The notes under the pieces were generated by a model. The model was not told the origin of the DNA and searched no databases. It saw only the letters and a program-made list of their open reading frames with translations. Source: M3007 sp044350415 (GTDB lineage Bacteria > Bacteroidota > Bacteroidia > Chitinophagales > Saprospiraceae). Taken from it: a stretch of 64,000 nucleotides of DNA. The DNA lies in NCBI GenBank assembly GCA_044350415.1, contig JBILHQ010000003.1, positions 3,980-67,979 of the forward strand, read 5' to 3'. Below, piece by piece: positions 57,270 through 64,000 of the stretch (positions are counted from its first letter, which is position 1; every line of letters begins with the position of its first letter). The position numbers and the translations under genes were made by a program.

Positions 57270-58484
57270 ATGCGCATACTTCACACCTCCGACTGGCATT
57301 TGGGCCAAAAATTTATTACACAAAGCCGCGAGCCAGAGCAGCAAATGGCGCTGGATTGGCTGCTGGAAGTAATTGAACGGGAACAAGCAGATACCCTGAT
57401 TGTTGCAGGCGATATTTTTGATGTGAACAATCCACCGGTCAGCGCAGAGGAAATTTACTATCGTTTTCTCACCAACCTGAAAAAAACTTGCTGCCGCCAT
57501 GTGGTCATTGTTGGCGGCAACCACGATTCACCTTCTAAACTCAATGCACCGCGGGGGCTGCTCAAAGCCCTGGATATGCACGTGGTTGGGGCCACTACCG
57601 GCGAGCCTCAGGATGAGTTGATTCTTTTAAAGGATAACGCTGGTGAACCGGAAGTCCTGGTTGCTGCCGTTCCTTTTTTGCGGGAGCGCGATTTTCGAAC
57701 TACCACTGCTGGTGAATCTGTAGACGAGCGAATCCGGCGGATACAGGAAGGTATTGTGGGGCATTACCACGATCTGGTGGGGAAAGCTGAAGATTTTAAA
57801 GGTTTTTTTGTGGCTACCGGGCATCTGTATGCGAAGGGAGCATCGACACACGAAGACCAGCAAAATATCTATCTGGGCAATCTGGATAATATCGCTGCCG
57901 AACAATTTCCGGCGCGCTTCGATTATATTGCACTCGGGCATATTCACCGGATGCAAAAGGTAGGGAAAAAGGACCATATCCGGTATTGTGGATCGCTGAT
58001 TCCATTGAGCTTCAGTGAGATAACCGATAAAAAAAGTGTGATACTCATTGATTTAGACAAAAAACAAAAAACGCCGGTCATTCGGGAAATACCAGTTCCT
58101 GTTTTTCGCCGCCTGCTTACCATAAAAGGCAGTATGACTGAGGTGGAGAAAAAACTTCAGAAGGCCCATCAGCCTGCCGATCCTTTGCCCGCCTGGGTGG
58201 AGGTGATCGTTACCGGTGATCCGGGTGTTGCCATGCCCGATCGGCTTTTGCGGGAATTGGTGGCTGGCATGCACCTTGAAATATTAAAAGTCAGGGTGGA
58301 ACGGAATGCCTTTTCTCTAAAGGAGCACGTTCCTTCCACAGATCTGGCGGCCTTATCCATTGATGAAATTTTTGAACAACGGTGTATTTTTAAGGGTTTA
58401 AGTGCAGATGAAATGGGAGTGGTTAAGCAGACATTTAATGAATTAAAGGAATGGATCCTGGAGCATGGGGATCGGGTGAAGTAA
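57270..58484 (+). CDS. sbcD: Exonuclease SbcCD subunit D
   Basis: This 404-aa Mre11-type nuclease subunit handles DNA hairpins and ends together with SbcC. Metal ligands are Asp8/His10 in TSDWHLGQ, Asp48 in VAGDIFD, Asn84-His85 in GGNHDSPSK, and ATGHLY and ALGHIHRMQ. The C-terminal capping region is typical. The large SbcC ATPase, normally next to it, does not follow here: the next gene is folB. SbcC must be encoded elsewhere or be missing. Confidence 0.94.
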   Translation: MRILHTSDWHLGQKFITQSREPEQQMALDWLLEVIEREQADTLIVAGDIFDVNNPPVSAEEIYYRFLTNLKKTCCRHVVIVGGNHDSPSKLNAPRGLLKALDMHVVGATTGEPQDELILLKDNAGEPEVLVAAVPFLRERDFRTTTAGESVDERIRRIQEGIVGHYHDLVGKAEDFKGFFVATGHLYAKGASTHEDQQNIYLGNLDNIAAEQFPARFDYIALGHIHRMQKVGKKDHIRYCGSLIPLSFSEITDKKSVILIDLDKKQKTPVIREIPVPVFRRLLTIKGSMTEVEKKLQKAHQPADPLPAWVEVIVTGDPGVAMPDRLLRELVAGMHLEILKVRVERNAFSLKEHVPSTDLAALSIDEIFEQRCIFKGLSADEMGVVKQTFNELKEWILEHGDRVK

Positions 58485-58526
58485 CCCGGCCATCCTGTTT
58501 CAGTTCACTAACCACCAGCATATTCA

Positions 58527-59045
58527 ATGGGATTAATAGCATTAGAAGGAATGCGCTTCCACGCTTTTCACGGCGTTTATGAAGCAGAACGCAAACTTGG
58601 GACCAGTTTTGTAGTGGATATTTATGTGAATACGATGGCGACATTAGTGGCTGGTGCTACTGATAACCCCGCTAATGCACTGAATTACGAAACCGTATAC
58701 ATGTTGTGCAAAATGGAGATGCAGCAACCGCGCAACCTGATTGAAGCAGTGGCATCAGGCATTATGCGGCAGATGAAAAACCAGTTTGACAATATGATGT
58801 CACTTAAAGTCCGGATTCGAAAATTAAATCCGCCTTTGGGTGGAGTGGTGGGGGCCTCTATGGTGGAAGAAGAGGAGCAATATATGTCTATGTGTCCCCG
58901 GTGTCAGAAGGGATTTATTAATTATCAGCCGGGTGATTGCTGGGCGCGGGTGCCTAATATTTACAGTGGTACCAAAGAGACATTACTCCGCCAGTTTGGG
59001 GATAAGTGCCTCTGTGATAATTGTTTAAAATTTTTTGCAGGGTAA
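58527..59045 (+). CDS. folB: Dihydroneopterin aldolase fused to a cysteine-rich CWC domain
   Basis: This 172-aa protein has two parts. Residues 1-117 are FolB (ALEGMRFHAFHGVYEAERKLG, NYETVYMLCKMEM, LIEAVASGIM, the RKLNPPLGGVVG active-site end), which splits dihydroneopterin in folate synthesis. Residues 118-172 hold Cys123, 126, 138, 161, 163 and 166 in the order CPRC-CW-CLCDNC, the pattern of the cysteine-rich CWC family, a likely metal-binding module. The reading frame is continuous. It lies 42 bp after sbcD. Confidence 0.88.
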   Translation: MGLIALEGMRFHAFHGVYEAERKLGTSFVVDIYVNTMATLVAGATDNPANALNYETVYMLCKMEMQQPRNLIEAVASGIMRQMKNQFDNMMSLKVRIRKLNPPLGGVVGASMVEEEEQYMSMCPRCQKGFINYQPGDCWARVPNIYSGTKETLLRQFGDKCLCDNCLKFFAG

Positions 59046-59112
59046 TTGACTGTATAGTTACCATCCGGGCAACATTTCTCCGGGTTTTTCTTCACCCTCA
59101 GGCCCAACGGGT

Positions 59113-60747
59113 CTACTGTTCTTTCGGGACTTGCTGCGTTTCCAGGGCCCGGATAGTCGGGCTGAAAAACTTAAAACTTTTGGTGCTCACGCCAGTGCGT
59201 TCCGCTTCCCGGACAGTTTCATTAACTTTTTTAATATCCCCTTTTTGAGCAGAAGCTTCGATTACTGTTTTCATTGCTTCCACATTGCGGGGTTTGCGTT
59301 TATGAACAGTCTCGGCAATGGCGATTGCTTTATCGGGTTCGCCCAACGCAGTATGTGCCTGTGCTAATGCGAGTTGTGCCTGATCATCGTTTGGTTTTTT
59401 CCGGGCGACAAGTTTGGTGGCTTCCAAGCGCTGATTATATACTTTCAGGCTATCGGTAATAGATATTTCGCGTTGTTTTATCCAAACGGCATCTTTAGAA
59501 GCAGCATCTAATTTCTTATATTGTTCCAGATCCTGCCGCGCTTTGTCGGGCCATCCGCATTTCAGGTAGGCATCCACCCGAATGCGCAAAATGTCGGGAG
59601 GTGCCTTTGTGGGATCCGGCTCTACATTTTGGAGGTCGCGGGCTGCTGCCCAGAACTTATTGTCACTGAAATTGAGGGCACCCCGGCGTTGTAGTGCCTG
59701 TTCATTGTCAGGATAAGATGCCAGTATTTCATCATATACCGACAATGCTTCTTTTTTCATCCCGTTCGTACGCATTACATCGGCAAAATTCAGGAGTTTA
59801 GATATTTCACCAGCTGCCAATCGGGTGGTATCGGATGAGTCTGCCGAGGCGCTCACCAATGCTGTTTTGTTGATGTCATTAAAAATTGCCATCGCCATTT
59901 GTTTATCGCCTTTTTGATTGGCGATCACCAGGTACAGCATTTTAGAGATGGTAGTAATATTATCCACCCACACCCCTTCATCGACAAATTCCAGGAGTTT
60001 GTTCAGGTTGGCATCCGTGCTCTGAGGTGCTTTTACGGCGGGGTTGAGCAGTTTATACCGCACTTCGACAGTATCTTTTCCATTACGCACTTTGCCCCAG
60101 ACGATCATTTCCACCCCGCACCCCGATGCGATCTCGGTGGCTTCCGAAGGATTAGGGTAGTTTTTTTCGATATCATAGGATTCGTAAACATCCGATTCGG
60201 CAGTTTTATTCAGCAGTTGGTCTTTGCGAATCAAATCGTTCAGGCCATCAGAAATGTCAATTTCGGGCGTAAAGTCTTTTCCTGTGCTCCCTTTTTTAAA
60301 CGGCAGCAGCATGATTCGCTCTGCAATATTTTTTCCATATACGGGACATTCGCCCTTTTGGGATTGGCCCAGAAATTTCCAGGCAACGAATGCCAGTGCA
60401 AGCGTTACCACACCACCTGCCACATAATACCTCCAGGCCTGGCTTGGTGGTGTAACCGGGTCGGTCAGTGATTTTTTTCCGGATTCGATCCGTTTTAAAA
60501 CATCCAGAATATTGGCGTTAATCTGGTTGTAAGCCAGTCGGGCATTGTCGGAGGAGATCGTTCCGCGGATTACCTGTGATTTGACTTGCAGGTAATCGGC
60601 CTGAATAATCCGGATTGCCTGGGCAAGGTCGCCCCATTCGCTGGATTCGTGTTCCAGTTTGGCCAGTAAAGCCGTTAAAACGGGTTCTACTTCTCCCTCC
60701 ACAACGGATTGCTTAAGAGCTTTTATTTCTGATGAAGACAGTTGCAT
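59113..60747 (-). CDS. EAD11-like effector-associated domain, TM helix and periplasmic TPR protein
   Basis: This 544-aa protein has three parts. Residues ~5-88 (LKQSVVEGEVEPVLTALLAK, then QADYLQVKSQVIRGTISSDN and INANILDVLKRIES) match my recollection of effector-associated domain EAD11, a small all-helical adaptor. Residues 107-126 (YYVAGGVVTLALAFVAWKFL) form one membrane helix. The rest starts with a FlgO/TolB-N-like segment (IAERIMLLPFKKG, DISDGLNDLI, CGVEMIVWGKV) and ends in TPR-like helices. It is divergent from an apparent sigma-factor remnant and may act as a membrane sensor or adaptor. Confidence 0.7.
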   Translation of the reverse strand: MQLSSSEIKALKQSVVEGEVEPVLTALLAKLEHESSEWGDLAQAIRIIQADYLQVKSQVIRGTISSDNARLAYNQINANILDVLKRIESGKKSLTDPVTPPSQAWRYYVAGGVVTLALAFVAWKFLGQSQKGECPVYGKNIAERIMLLPFKKGSTGKDFTPEIDISDGLNDLIRKDQLLNKTAESDVYESYDIEKNYPNPSEATEIASGCGVEMIVWGKVRNGKDTVEVRYKLLNPAVKAPQSTDANLNKLLEFVDEGVWVDNITTISKMLYLVIANQKGDKQMAMAIFNDINKTALVSASADSSDTTRLAAGEISKLLNFADVMRTNGMKKEALSVYDEILASYPDNEQALQRRGALNFSDNKFWAAARDLQNVEPDPTKAPPDILRIRVDAYLKCGWPDKARQDLEQYKKLDAASKDAVWIKQREISITDSLKVYNQRLEATKLVARKKPNDDQAQLALAQAHTALGEPDKAIAIAETVHKRKPRNVEAMKTVIEASAQKGDIKKVNETVREAERTGVSTKSFKFFSPTIRALETQQVPKEQ

Positions 60748-60796
60748 GATTATGTGTTAAAATTACTAATACTAAACGTAGAAACTGGAGAAATAA

Positions 60797-60877
60797 TATT
60801 GTATTGGGGGGGACATTAATAAAGAATTAATTAAACGATGTCTCGAACAAGAAGCCAGCTCTTATCAAACGCTAATA
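60797..60877 (+). pseudogene. N-terminal remnant of an ECF sigma factor gene (tentative)
   Basis: In frame ahead of the toxin ORF and after a stop at 60794-60796, the sequence reads DINKELIKRCLEQEASSYQTL, the way many ECF sigma factors begin (ELIxxCLxxxxxAxxxLY). No start codon remains. The pattern breaks at about 60872, where the AT-rich block begins. Confidence 0.4.
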
Positions 60878-62263
60878 ATGCTTGCTCAATATGCCAATTC
60901 CCTAAACAACTTACTTACATCTTCCAATCCTGGAGTCAGGTGGTATATTGGTGGTCATTTGGGAACAAAAATTATTTTCGATTTAACAACCGGTAGTTTT
61001 TTAACAGGGATCGAAACTGACCTGAAAAATCTTGGAAGCGATGCAGAAAAGTTAACAAAAGCGTTTAAAGGCGATTGGAGTAGTGGATTTAATGAGTCTG
61101 CAAGACTGGGTATTCAAGAAACGCCACCAACTTCAGGAGGTTCAGATCCTCATAAGCTTTCTCTTCCTCCACATGAAAGAACCCAGAATGCGCTTACCGG
61201 TAAGTTGGATGAAGCTAGCCAACTAAAGTTAACAGATAACTCAGGTGTAATTAAAGGAATATTAAACCAAATTATTGATAAAAATAATGGGGGTTACCTC
61301 GGGGGACTTAATGAAGGCATACTCAAATCATTTATTGGAAAACTTCCTGATCCGTCCACACCATCTGGTAAAAATATATTTTTTGAAATTAAAAATGCAC
61401 TGGAAGTTGATGTTCCAGGCTCTGATCCGCCAATAAAAAAAATTGATCCAACCAGAGCTGAAAATTTTATTAAATATTTTGATGGAAATGCAGCATTTGT
61501 GGCGTTGATTGGAGCCGATAAGGTATACGATAAGGGATGGAGTTTGTTTTTTGATCAACCGTGCGCTCGGAAAAACCCTGATATTTTAACAGCATTTAAA
61601 GAATGGCCTTCTTTAACGGGTGGTAGTGCAATTAGTTTTACCAAAGATACTGATCATATAAAAATTCTAAAAGGACCAGAAGTAATTGGTATAGTTAAGA
61701 ATGATGTGTTATTAGCAACGCAGTTTGACTCCAGATTGTACAAAATACCTCCTGTGGGTATTTCTGCAATAGGACCGAAAATTAACAGCCTTGAGCTTTA
61801 TTCAGTTAATGGTAGCAGGGTATTAAAGTGGGTACCAGATATTACTGGAATTGACATTGACAATGTTAGTTTGTTAATGGGTGACGGTAAGCATACTTTA
61901 GAAAGACACGGACCTGATATTCCAAAAGAAACTATTAAATACAGAGCGCAGACAGGCATAGCTCCTGATGGATTTGGAAATAGTAATACCTTTACTGCTA
62001 ATTATGCAAGTCAATTTGAGACTCCGACTCAAGTAAATGATGCTTTGAATAAGGTTGGCATCGGCTCTCCTGCATATACTGCTGCATTAAGCCTTGTCGG
62101 GGCAACTGATTTGACAATGACAGTAGAGTATAAATCTGGGGTAAACAACAATCCTCATCAAGTTTTTGGCATTGGTTATCCAAATCAATTGTTAAGCCCT
62201 CCACAACCATTTGTAGAAACGCCAATGACTAATGTAAAAGCTGTAAAAACGGGTGAGAAGTAG
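60878..62263 (+). CDS. Polymorphic-toxin C-terminal region with RNase-A-like (CdiA-CT) toxin domain
   Basis: This 461-aa protein has no signal peptide. The middle has stretches typical of Bacteroidota polymorphic-toxin pre-toxin parts (ADKVYDKGWSLFFDQPCARK, ILTAFKEWPSL). The last ~125 residues start with His339 in GKHTLERHGPD (second His344) and continue ASQFETPTQVNDALNK, DLTMTVEYK, HQVFGIGYP and TNVKAVKTGEK. This order resembles the bacterial RNase-A-like toxin domain of CdiA-type proteins. It is probably an orphan or displaced toxin piece that lost its secreted N-terminus. The gene is very AT-rich compared with its neighbours. Confidence 0.6.
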   Translation: MLAQYANSLNNLLTSSNPGVRWYIGGHLGTKIIFDLTTGSFLTGIETDLKNLGSDAEKLTKAFKGDWSSGFNESARLGIQETPPTSGGSDPHKLSLPPHERTQNALTGKLDEASQLKLTDNSGVIKGILNQIIDKNNGGYLGGLNEGILKSFIGKLPDPSTPSGKNIFFEIKNALEVDVPGSDPPIKKIDPTRAENFIKYFDGNAAFVALIGADKVYDKGWSLFFDQPCARKNPDILTAFKEWPSLTGGSAISFTKDTDHIKILKGPEVIGIVKNDVLLATQFDSRLYKIPPVGISAIGPKINSLELYSVNGSRVLKWVPDITGIDIDNVSLLMGDGKHTLERHGPDIPKETIKYRAQTGIAPDGFGNSNTFTANYASQFETPTQVNDALNKVGIGSPAYTAALSLVGATDLTMTVEYKSGVNNNPHQVFGIGYPNQLLSPPQPFVETPMTNVKAVKTGEK

Positions 62264-62579
62264 AGATTCCGAAAATCCTAAAGGCAGTTTAACAAAATTT
62301 GTTCCAGATAAAGACCGGAAGCGACTTACGAATAAGACACTAAGTAACGAAGAAATTTTGGGGCATGAATTAAAGCATGCCTATAATAGAAAAAATGAAT
62401 TATATGACTTAGGAATGGTGTAGTCTGACGGTAAAAGGGTGCCAAAAGAGGAAATCGATGGAATTAATTTTCAAAATATAGTAAGAGACCGACAAGGTCA
62501 AATGCCACGAATAAAATTTGCAGGTATAGATATTTCTAAATTTTTGATAAAACCTAGTGATTACAATAATTTTAAATAA
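62253..62579 (+). pseudogene. HExxH metallopeptidase toxin fragment (M91-like) with in-frame stop
   Basis: In a different frame that begins inside the end of the previous ORF, the sequence reads DSENPKGSLTKFVPDKDRKR and NEEILGHELKHAYNRKNELY. The HELKH zinc motif is followed after a TAG (62421-62423) by KEEIDGINFQNIVRDRQGQ, where the Glu could be the third ligand. It ends at TAA 62577-62579. This resembles M91/NleD-type effector peptidase domains of polymorphic toxins. The nonsense codon and missing start indicate a dead, displaced cassette. Confidence 0.55.
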
Positions 62580-62580
62580 C

Positions 62581-63210
62581 ATGAAAAGTATTACTGTATA
62601 TATAAGCATTGTTTTCTTTGCATGTGTCACGCAAAGAAGAAATGATGCAAGTCTTGCTGAATCTGTTTCAGTCTTAAACAGTGATGGTGCATATTTTTAT
62701 CTGCCGTTGAAAATAGTTAATAACGAAAAGGTGTGTCGGGTGTTAATTACAAATTTTGAATTATATAATATGAAATATAATTCATTAGATTTTGATGGCG
62801 AATTTACGGATACGCTGGTATCAATATTTAAAAATGGTAGATTTATTGATAACTCTTTTGAGATTTATAGCAAAAATTACATAATTGACGAAAAATATTA
62901 TAAGATGATATCTGATTGGAGCGCAAAGAAAATTTACAGAAAATATTTTGATTTAAATGGTAATACTAAAGATATGTTTTCTGACAAAGAGATAGCAGCT
63001 GCGATATATGCTATTGCCGAAAAAGGAGTTGCCGTTTATATTCCATCCTATTCGAACTCACGATATAATATTAAAAATAGGCGTTATTTACTATTCTGCA
63101 TTTTGCGCCCCAATTGTTTTCGGCAGCGGTTCTCCCCATTTTACCCCGCATCCTTTCCAGGTTTCTTTGCCACTTTTCAGCGTGGCGGAGTAGTTGAACT
63201 GCAAATCTGA
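62581..63210 (+). CDS. Putative immunity lipoprotein, probably 3'-truncated
   Basis: From ATG 62581 the protein starts MKSITVYISIVFFACVTQRR, with a possible lipobox Cys. The body (about 165 residues, for example YFYLPLKIVNNEKVCRVLIT, EIAAAIYAIAEKGVAVYIPS) is AT-rich and has no recognised family. After about 63085 the frame runs antisense into the neighbouring lipoprotein gene, so its native end appears lost. The position right behind toxin domains, the small size and the export signal fit an immunity protein. Evidence is context only. Confidence 0.5.
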   Translation: MKSITVYISIVFFACVTQRRNDASLAESVSVLNSDGAYFYLPLKIVNNEKVCRVLITNFELYNMKYNSLDFDGEFTDTLVSIFKNGRFIDNSFEIYSKNYIIDEKYYKMISDWSAKKIYRKYFDLNGNTKDMFSDKEIAAAIYAIAEKGVAVYIPSYSNSRYNIKNRRYLLFCILRPNCFRQRFSPFYPASFPGFFATFQRGGVVELQI

Positions 63211-63807
63211 CATACCATCGTTGCAGGCCTCTTTGGTGATGGTGACCGTCATGGACTCCCCGGGATCTATGCGATTTTTTACGGTATAGGTGAGGGTATT
63301 ACCAGCTTGTACCGGTTGCGACCAGTCGAATGTTTTACCGGTTTCGACACCTATATTCTTGAAAAACAACCCTTTTTCTGCTTTGGAAATGTGTAAACTC
63401 CAGAATGGTTCGGTGCTTGTGCACCAAAACTCATAAGGCACGCAGGTATTGGTCCAGTTTTGTCCAGCCATCGAATCTATACCGATTATAGCCAATGTAC
63501 CTGGATCGCTGTGTGGGTCAGCGCCTTTGAAGAGGCGGGCTTTTACGATCGCAAATACTGATTCGTCGGGGCATTCGGCCGGTTGACAGGCCTTTTTATA
63601 ATAGCCAGGAATCGACATGGTGGAATCACTGATAAAGTACAGGGCTTTGGTAGTGCAGTCTGTAAAATTACAAATGCCTTTGTCATACCGGATCAATCCG
63701 GTAAAAGTGCCGACAGGCGGAAGCGTTTTGCTTTTGCTGTCAATTGCCGGCTGTTGTTGGCAGCACAGCAATGTTGTGGCAAGCAAAAGGGTTAAATATT
63801 TAATCAT
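63091..63807 (-). CDS. Lipoprotein related to COG3650/NlpE-type proteins
   Basis: From the ATG at 63805-63807 (MIKYLTLLLATTLLCCQQQ, a lipoprotein signal) the protein has 238 aa. An NlpE-like part comes first (VGTFTGLIRYDKG, CTTKALYFISDST). The second half has TEPFWSLHISK (EPFW motif) and ACNDGMSDLQFNYSATLKSG with a final GCGVKWG, which match COG3650-type membrane-associated proteins. The role is unknown, possibly envelope stress. An upstream in-frame Met at 63843 is less likely, as it precedes the signal peptide by 12 residues. Confidence 0.8.
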   Translation of the reverse strand: MIKYLTLLLATTLLCCQQQPAIDSKSKTLPPVGTFTGLIRYDKGICNFTDCTTKALYFISDSTMSIPGYYKKACQPAECPDESVFAIVKARLFKGADPHSDPGTLAIIGIDSMAGQNWTNTCVPYEFWCTSTEPFWSLHISKAEKGLFFKNIGVETGKTFDWSQPVQAGNTLTYTVKNRIDPGESMTVTITKEACNDGMSDLQFNYSATLKSGKETWKGCGVKWGEPLPKTIGAQNAE

Positions 63808-63817
63808 TGGGAAAGCG

Positions 63818-64000
63818 TTAATGTTGGTCCCCGAAACCGGCATCAGGGCGTTTTTTAGGCTTGGTTGCCGGCAGATTTTGTCCGGTGGCGGGCACTGTTC
63901 CTACCGGTTTTACGCCTCCGGCAGGAGGGGTCACTGGTGGTTGTTGATCGCCATACTGGTCATTTTCTCCGAAATTCTCCTCATCTCCTGTACCTGCCGG
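63818..64000 (-). CDS. C-terminal end of a Pro/Gly-rich protein (continues beyond window)
   Basis: The minus-strand frame entering from beyond 64000 reads GDEENFGENDQYGDQQPP, then PPAGGVKPVGTVPATGQNLP, KKRPDAGFGDQH, and stops at TAA 63818-63820. It lies 10 bp upstream of the lipoprotein start, so the two are probably co-transcribed. The tail is disordered and does not identify the family. Confidence 0.7.
   Translation of the reverse strand, partial: PAGTGDEENFGENDQYGDQQPPVTPPAGGVKPVGTVPATGQNLPATKPKKRPDAGFGDQH

Noticed and set aside
63086..63210. Last ~40 codons of the putative immunity protein
   Set aside because: They are antisense to the end of the well-supported lipoprotein gene, so they are probably not native sequence of the immunity protein.

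Overview
The window looks like a chromosome segment of a Bacteroidota bacterium, most likely Saprospiria or Chitinophagia (inference). The evidence is: -7 promoter boxes of the TAnnTTTG type in front of the tRNA and many genes; few Shine-Dalgarno motifs; large secreted proteins ending in type IX secretion (T9SS) sorting domains; HYR-repeat surface proteins; DUF5686, SOUL and FadL-like proteins; a one-protein hybrid sensor with a C-terminal AraC domain; and a type 3 ProS.

1-9.4 kb is accessory, almost all on the minus strand and partly AT-rich: the N-terminus of a YdeI/DUF1801 protein, a gene-end fragment, a phytanoyl-CoA dioxygenase, a dihydroorotase, a 5'-truncated ADP-ribosylglycohydrolase, a GH3 beta-glucosidase with a DUF1080 hydrolase, a VOC protein, a SOUL protein and an SDR. 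Three of these gene ends are followed at once by the same ~45-50 bp repeat, which gives a cassette-like arrangement. 9.6-17.5 kb holds a hybrid sensor collapsed to its two ends, an intact 952-aa hybrid sensor/AraC regulator, a dead NTF2-like gene and a 1289-aa HYR-repeat T9SS adhesin. 17.8-20.3 kb is another AT-rich patch: a small isomerase-like gene, two MITE-like elements, and an old yellow enzyme divergent from an HxlR regulator across a palindromic operator.

20.5-36 kb is core metabolism: a GltD-like Fe-S flavoprotein with pyruvate:ferredoxin oxidoreductase (NifJ), Tex, PabB (with a G10 tract), a MoxR ATPase, a 4-hydroxyproline epimerase-type racemase, a patatin-like phospholipase and an ALDH7-type aldehyde dehydrogenase. 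36-44.4 kb holds a Trp-repeat secreted protein, RidA, a FadL-like porin with a second patatin-like membrane phospholipase, a low-complexity secreted protein and ProS. Two candidate small RNAs or leaders lie near 35.8 and 44.6 kb. 44.7-49.2 kb carries two T9SS cargo genes broken by three single-base frameshifts. 49.3-60.7 kb holds UspA, a 23-residue-repeat peptidoglycan-binding protein, an HD phosphohydrolase, tRNA-Met(CAT), an OmpR-type regulator, a DUF5686 outer-membrane protein, SbcD, a FolB-CWC fusion and an EAD11-TM-TPR protein.

60.8-63.1 kb is a strongly AT-rich block that looks like a displaced polymorphic-toxin module: an RNase-A-like toxin C-terminus, a nonsense-interrupted HExxH metallopeptidase toxin fragment and a lipoprotein-like candidate immunity gene. 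It is inserted next to what looks like the first ~25 codons of an ECF sigma factor, divergent from the EAD11-TM-TPR gene. A COG3650-like lipoprotein and the tail of one more minus-strand gene close the window.

The best leads for an undescribed system are the toxin block with its EAD11/sigma neighbourhood and the repeat-bounded single-gene cassettes at 0.4-4.2 kb.
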